From contig WPIO01000026.1 of NCBI GenBank assembly GCA_009760855.2, positions 3,602,501-3,666,500 of the forward strand: a DNA stretch of 64,000 nt, in the 5' to 3' direction. Each line of letters opens with the position of its first letter. Position 1 is the stretch's first letter. The notes beneath the pieces are model-generated. The model ran no database searches and had not been told where the DNA came from. It saw only the letters and a program-made list of their open reading frames with translations. Position numbers and translations under genes: made by a program. Shown here piece by piece: positions 42,290-64,000 of this stretch. The stretch comes from Cristatella mucedo (Eukaryota; Bryozoa; Phylactolaemata; Cristatellidae).

Positions 42290-42750
42290 TAGACGAAATC
42301 AGGGCTTCCTGTTCCGTAATGGCCTTTCATCAGTCGACTACGTCAGCTCCACAGTCGCGGCTGGCTTTTTCAAGTTACTTAAAATCTAGAAAATTAGGTC
42401 CTGTTTATACAAGAATACCTTATCCACGTTGGTCCAAGCACTTGCGACACCCGTCTCGACTTAGGCAGATCACTACCTGCAGGTCTTTCGGCTCGTGCAT
42501 TAAGTTTCTTACAGTTGATGCACAACACAGCAGCCAAGCTCGTCTATGGCAGCGTCGAATTTGCCACAATTCACCTCGTTCCACCTGCTGGCACTGGCTA
42601 CCAAATAAGTAGCGAATTGACATTTAGATTGCGTCGCTCACTCTTTTTTCCTTCATTATTTGGCTTCAGCCTACATGTACGAGTTATTTCCCAGTCAGGC
42701 TGTGTGCATCGTACCATTCGCTCTTCTGACTCGAGTCGTTTAGCGCATTG
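42290..42750 (+). mobile_element. Degenerate LINE C-terminal fragment
   Basis: CGTCAGCTCCACAGTC, TTGGTCCAAGCACTTG and CAACACAGCAGCCAAGCTCG align with the intact LINE. It ends about 200 bp before gene 2. Confidence 0.65.
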
Positions 42751-42912
42751 CCTTCACTGTCAAGCCGGCCTACCGTACGCCTACGGTGGGCGGCCAAACC
42801 GTAACCTTACTCTGGGTAGCGCAGCGCTGAGCAGAATATACTCCCCTTGACCTTTCAACTAGCTGTGAACAGTCGTGCCATTAGAGTAACCCTAGGGGGC
42901 CCGAATTCCGAC

Positions 42913-42920
42913 TTCCGGGT
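42913..42920 (+). promoter_or_regulatory. ETS-like site TTCCGGGT upstream of gene 2 start
   Basis: The reverse strand reads ACCCGGAAGT, an ETS-family consensus, 34 bp before the ATG. The same octamer TTCCGGGT occurs 6 bp before the gene 1 ATG (6424-6431). Conservation in the two otherwise diverged upstream regions is suggestive of a shared promoter or 5'UTR element. Confidence 0.35.
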
Positions 42921-42954
42921 GTACTAACGGCGACTTGATGCGCCAGCTTAAGCA

Positions 42955-60191
<17,237 letters not shown>

Positions 60192-61456
60192 GTAGGCATG
60201 CCGGAGCATGGCTTAGCGGCATGCTGTCCTCCGGTGGCTGCGGCAGCCACCTCCTCTGATGCCACTTCTCGCCCTCCCCTCTACAGCAAGTTGCTGTTTG
60301 CTGCTGCTGCAGCCTTCACCCCTTAACTTCACTTCCAGCTTTGTGCGATCGGCATTGATGGATGACGTGAGCCAGCAAACCGGAGTGCCTTCACCAAGGG
60401 TTGTATGAGTGGGTGCATGCGTGTGCCCATGCATGCCTGCACTTGTACACGTGCGTGGGCGGCAGTGAGCGGACAATCTATCGTCATCGCACGCGTACGC
60501 CTGACTGCTAGATCCTGACCTAACAGGCCTGTGACCTGACAGGCCTTACCAGCTGCTGTGTAGCACCATAATAAAGGCTGCTATGCATCTCACCGTAAGC
60601 AGGATGGCGTGCCGCAGAGGGGTTGTGTCACCATTTAAATCTCCTCTGCGACTGGTCGGTCCAGGCAAGGCTAAGCTTCAGCCACTTAAAAACGTTTCTT
60701 ACCACGTCAGTGTCTTTTGTTGGCTGTCTGATGTGAGTTATGAGATTGCACCCAGCTTTAAAGCATGCATCTAGTGCTCAAGAAAAGCTCTGTGCTAAGA
60801 GCATCTTTAGTCTTCATACAATTATTTGACGTCTAGTATTGGAATGGCTAATATGTATTGGAATGTGTTGGCTTCTTTATATTTAGTACAGCATACTGTC
60901 TAAATGAATATTATGTCTATAAATATCTGAAAAAATAGGAAACGGGTTCTGTTTACTAACTTAGTTGCAGAAAATAAAATGTGAACAAGTACTCACTGAT
61001 TAGTTGCATACATTTTCTTACTTCGTGACACGTGTAAGTTATCGACCTACTATCAAAATACGTATCATGCGTGATTCAGTTGAGGCCATCGGTACTGAAC
61101 CCTCATGCTTAATAATAAATTCATGAAGTGCTTTGTACGAAGTTGCTGGTCGTTAGACACTAGGACCGGGATACCGTTTCCGAGAGCAAGCCTGCAGCCG
61201 AGCTGTAGAGAGTGCTATTCAGATCACTTCCGAAAAGGTTGTGTCCTTTTTTGAACATTGAGCTCATTCGCGTGCCTGCTAAGCTTTTCCTTTATCAAGA
61301 GTGCTATGCACGAGTTTGAAAGCAGCTGATAAAAATAGTGGCTTGCGAGTGTTCAACGTCATCCTTCTCTGCCATGTCATACTCGTCTAGTCAACAGCAT
61401 TCGTGAAAGCTTTCGACATGCAGCTGATACTAGCTAGGAAGAATTGCAGAATACAG

Positions 61457-61459
<3 letters not shown>
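60192..61459. other. Downstream of gene 2 exon 6
   Basis: CTG-rich at 60297-60312; an AATAAA at 60569. A 63-codon frame at 60583-60774 (NVSYHVSVFCW...) has no proper phase-1 borders. No FN3 half-exon could be placed here. Confidence 0.4.
60569..60574 (+). promoter_or_regulatory. Possible poly(A) signal AATAAA
   Basis: An AATAAA lies about 380 bp after gene 2 exon 6 in the sense direction. With the read-through stop near 60260 it could end a short, soluble isoform. A lone hexamer in AT-containing DNA is weak evidence. Confidence 0.25.
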
Positions 61460-61546
<87 letters not shown>

Positions 61547-61556
61547 TCGCTCGCTG

Positions 61557-61628
<72 letters not shown>

Positions 61629-61665
61629 TCTCTCTCTCTCTCCATCTCTCTCTCTCCCTCTCTCC

Positions 61666-61716
<51 letters not shown>

Positions 61717-61775
61717 ACTCTCTCTCGCTCACTGTCTCTCTTCTCTTTCTCTCTCTCTCTCTTGCTCTCTCTCCT
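61459..61775. repeat. Long CT-rich microsatellite
   Basis: About 310 bp of (CT)n with CCT/GCT interruptions; all open frames within are artefacts. Confidence 0.95.
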
Positions 61776-61884
61776 TCCGATTATCTGTGGATCCCTTGTC
61801 TTAAAATGTACGCTTTCCATCGCTGATCATCTCCTGTCGATGCATCGTGTCCGAGCTGCCTTGCTTCACCAGAGGAAGTGGTGA

Positions 61885-62010
61885 AACCGAACTCACCGAA
61901 CACGCTTTAACTGCAGTGGCAAGAGGTTACACGGCTGTTTCCATGAATTATCCGGCCCTCCAACTCAAGGGTCTTACAACTGCAGCAGTAGACACTCCTT
62001 TAATCGCACA
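61885..62010 (+). pseudogene. Possible decayed receptor-type half-domain exon
   Basis: In one frame this reads RFNCSGKRLHGC, then GPPTQGSYNCSSSRHSFNRT, ending 'aca g' before GTCAGC (phase 1). Three sequons and the GxP...YNCS pattern resemble the receptor half-FN3 exons. However, a TGA at 61882 and the absence of an AG in the right phase block a proper 5' border. It may be a broken extra or replacement exon, or a coincidence. Confidence 0.28.
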
Positions 62011-63939
62011 GGTCAGCTTCACCTCCCCTCAACTTAGCCATGACGCGAGCCTTGTGTCGTGATGTGGCTGCCACGTGAGCTGCTGCTCATGCCGAGCTCC
62101 AGCTCCAGAAGCACTGCCAATGACGCCTGGCCCGCCTCTCTCCGGCATGTCACGCACTGCCTCAAGGAAGGCGTATGCTTCGGGCCCAAGATTTTCGTGT
62201 GTCGTTTTGAGGCCGTTTTCGTGCGTCGTTTTGAGGCCGTGCGTTGCAGTCGGTTTGCCACTGTCACATTGGTGGAAAAAAACGTTTTCTGCGTTTGTGC
62301 CTTCCAAAGAAGATGACCTGCCAGCTGTGACATCTGCTTCCAGCACGCCCTGGCAGCCCCTGTGGTGTGCTGTTCCGGTAAATGGTTCACTCTAGCCTGG
62401 CGAGCCGGCTCGGCCTTTTTCCCCACTTGTGAGCTGTCAGCAGTAGTCCCCCTTTGTCCAGCACTCCTGCTTCTCTGGAGTGCATCAGCCAGCCGGATCC
62501 ATCTGCTTGGGTTCGTCACACGAGTCACGGTGGGCATGCTGTGTGTATACCAGTGCAAGTTTCCAGTGCAAGTTCCTGCACGTGTGCCCCTCGACCTCAA
62601 GGGTGCACTGGGATTACAAACGGGTGTAGCGACGACTTCCACATCTGGACAGACCTAGGCTGAAAACGCAGTGCTCGAGGCAAATGCTTGTAGTGATGCT
62701 CGAGGCCTGGCCGACGCCCGACGAATACAGGTGAAACCCGGAGCCTCAGAATAACGGCCAGCGACTTGTAGGTGCAGCATCAATGCATGCATGCACGTGT
62801 GCTGACATTAGCTGAACACGGCAGCAATGAAGACACCTTAGCATAGCAAATCTATAGCTGCTGCATAGAGAAGTCTATTCCACAGTGACAAAGAGTCACA
62901 GGATTCCAACCTCAGCCATAGCAACTCTCATCTGGATCAAAGCCCAGAGCACAACTCAAGCTCAACTACTTAAAAAAAAACCTGCTCATCACATGACTTT
63001 GGCATTTGTGCTGCCTAATCATGGATCACATTGCCGGTTCCAAGCATTTAAATTTCAGGAAACACGAATAATGAAATCTCGGTAGTGATAATCCGGCTGT
63101 TTTAGCATGCAACCGGTTCTCTGGGATGCTTGAGTGCCTGTGCCATGAGCCCCTTTGATCTGTAGTTTGTCTGACTTGGCCCTTGACCCGTGGCCCTTGA
63201 CTGGTCTTCTTCCTGTGGAAGCCGCTGCTTGTCTGCCTGCAGGGCGCTTGTTGACTTGATTGGACTGGGGAGCTGCTGCACTCGGCTGGCTCAGCAAGCA
63301 CTAGTGCTGTGAGCTGCCATCCTTGTGTGCAAGCTATCTCATAAGTCTGAGCACACACCGATGTAGTCGCTGTACTAGCAAAAACTTTTATTTGAGAAAA
63401 AACATCGGACAGAAGCAGCCCCCATTTCAAAATGGATGCATGATTTACCAGTGATGATCCACATTCTCTGCATCCAAAATGCAGGGAGCTTGAAATCAAC
63501 CTGTATAGTTTGTAATGTGGGCACAACGGTAGTCAATGCTGATTTGCCAGCCATCACCAACCAATGGAAGGATATCCTGCGATATTGGCACATGTTGACT
63601 GACAAAATGCATTCCTCTTGATGAATTGAAATTTTGAATCAAAAAATTGATGTTATTGTTTTCAAAGTAATTCTCTACATTTATTCTCACCAGCTTGGTC
63701 AGCAGATACTCAGGCCTGCCTTCCAAAGGAGTTCTCCATAATATTTCACTGTTGAAGGAAAATAAAACCTCCCGAGGTCAGCACCTTATCTAGCGACCAT
63801 TATCGCGATCTGACATCGCTTTTGTAGCTTCTTTGATAATAATATAGATTAGATCAGATAGTCCGCCCCAAACATAACATCCCCACCGGACTCCTCACCG
63901 TTAGTTACATGTGTAAATGTTCTCCCTTCAAGAAGTCGA
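62011..63939. other. No firm gene; possible gene 2 downstream region
   Basis: A short direct repeat GTCGTTTTGAGGCCGT occurs twice (about 62202 and 62226). Several GC-rich open frames exist (for example 62362-62658) but none joins to gene 2 with correct phases. 62700-63900 shows nothing recognisable. Confidence 0.35.
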
Positions 63940-64000
63940 TACCAGACCAAGCAAGTAACGTTTAGTCTCCCTATTACTGCTCTTACCAAAAACACTGAAA
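63940..64000 (+). mobile_element. L2-type LINE RT start, cut by window end
   Basis: GACCAAGCAAGTAACG... and CAAAAACACTGAAA match the SNYRPV...FLSKTLE segment of the 9.2-kb LINE, with substitutions. Confidence 0.55.

Noticed and set aside
61403..61884. Long Ser/Leu and Arg/Glu open frames
   Set aside because: They come from the CT microsatellite; the same applies to 41036-41350, 44996-45349, 55024-55285 and 58167-58712.
62264..62378. Candidate C2-type FN3 half-exon for gene 2 (GLPLSHWWKK... LPAVTSAS)
   Set aside because: It has a phase-1 acceptor (GCGTTGCAG) and a loose match to gene 1 exon 7, but both cysteines are missing, it is short, and its only donor leaves phase 0 instead of phase 1.
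62441..62560. Possible membrane exon for gene 2 (VVPLCPALLLLW)
   Set aside because: A phase-1 acceptor exists, but the hydrophobic run is short, there is no basic stop-transfer cluster and no usable donor.

Overview
The window is nuclear DNA from an invertebrate animal. Genes are split by large introns with GT/AG borders, and most of the sequence is mobile elements (L2/CR1-type LINEs, tRNA-derived SINEs, hAT, Tigger-like, Ty3/Gypsy) plus long microsatellites. The species cannot be fixed from sequence alone. A sponge or another early-branching marine invertebrate is a guess, not a finding.

The main content is two tandem, same-strand genes for related single-pass receptors; none of their exons forms a long open frame on its own. 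Gene 1 (ATG 6438 to stop 35911) can be joined from nine exons: 6438-6513, 8336-8469, 12801-13026, 15283-15438, 22317-22475, 24016-24177, 26197-26355, 29078-29200 and 35454-35911. The sum is 1653 nt, i.e. 550 residues plus a stop, with every intron phase agreeing. The order is signal peptide, one Ig-like domain, two FN3-like domains (each cut in half by a phase-1 intron), one transmembrane helix followed by RRRR, and a 167-residue cytoplasmic tail. The tail carries VQIGRGNTM, which fits the core of the RIP homotypic interaction motif (RHIM), the amyloid-forming signalling motif of necroptosis and innate-immune adaptors. Gene 2 (from 42955) repeats the first six exons with the same phases. Paired lengths are 76/76, 134/134, 226/232, 156/162, 159/165 and 162/171 nt. 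Its last FN3 half, membrane helix and tail are not convincingly visible before the window ends.

Layout: 1-6.4 kb has no recognised gene apart from LINE and SINE pieces; 6.4-35.9 kb is gene 1, with introns full of transposons and CTG tracts; 35.9-42.9 kb is intergenic (an unclassified dispersed repeat, LINE pieces, a 120-bp CT tract, a SINE); 42.9-60.2 kb holds the readable part of gene 2, with an 11.4-kb intron made largely of L2 fragments, some in opposite orientations; 60.2-64 kb has a very long CT tract and a possible decayed receptor-type exon, and ends in another LINE fragment.

Inference: the pair looks like a small, fast-diverging family of glycosylated cell-surface receptors that could signal by RHIM assembly. 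That is a plausible immune or recognition system, but function rests on a short motif and architecture only.
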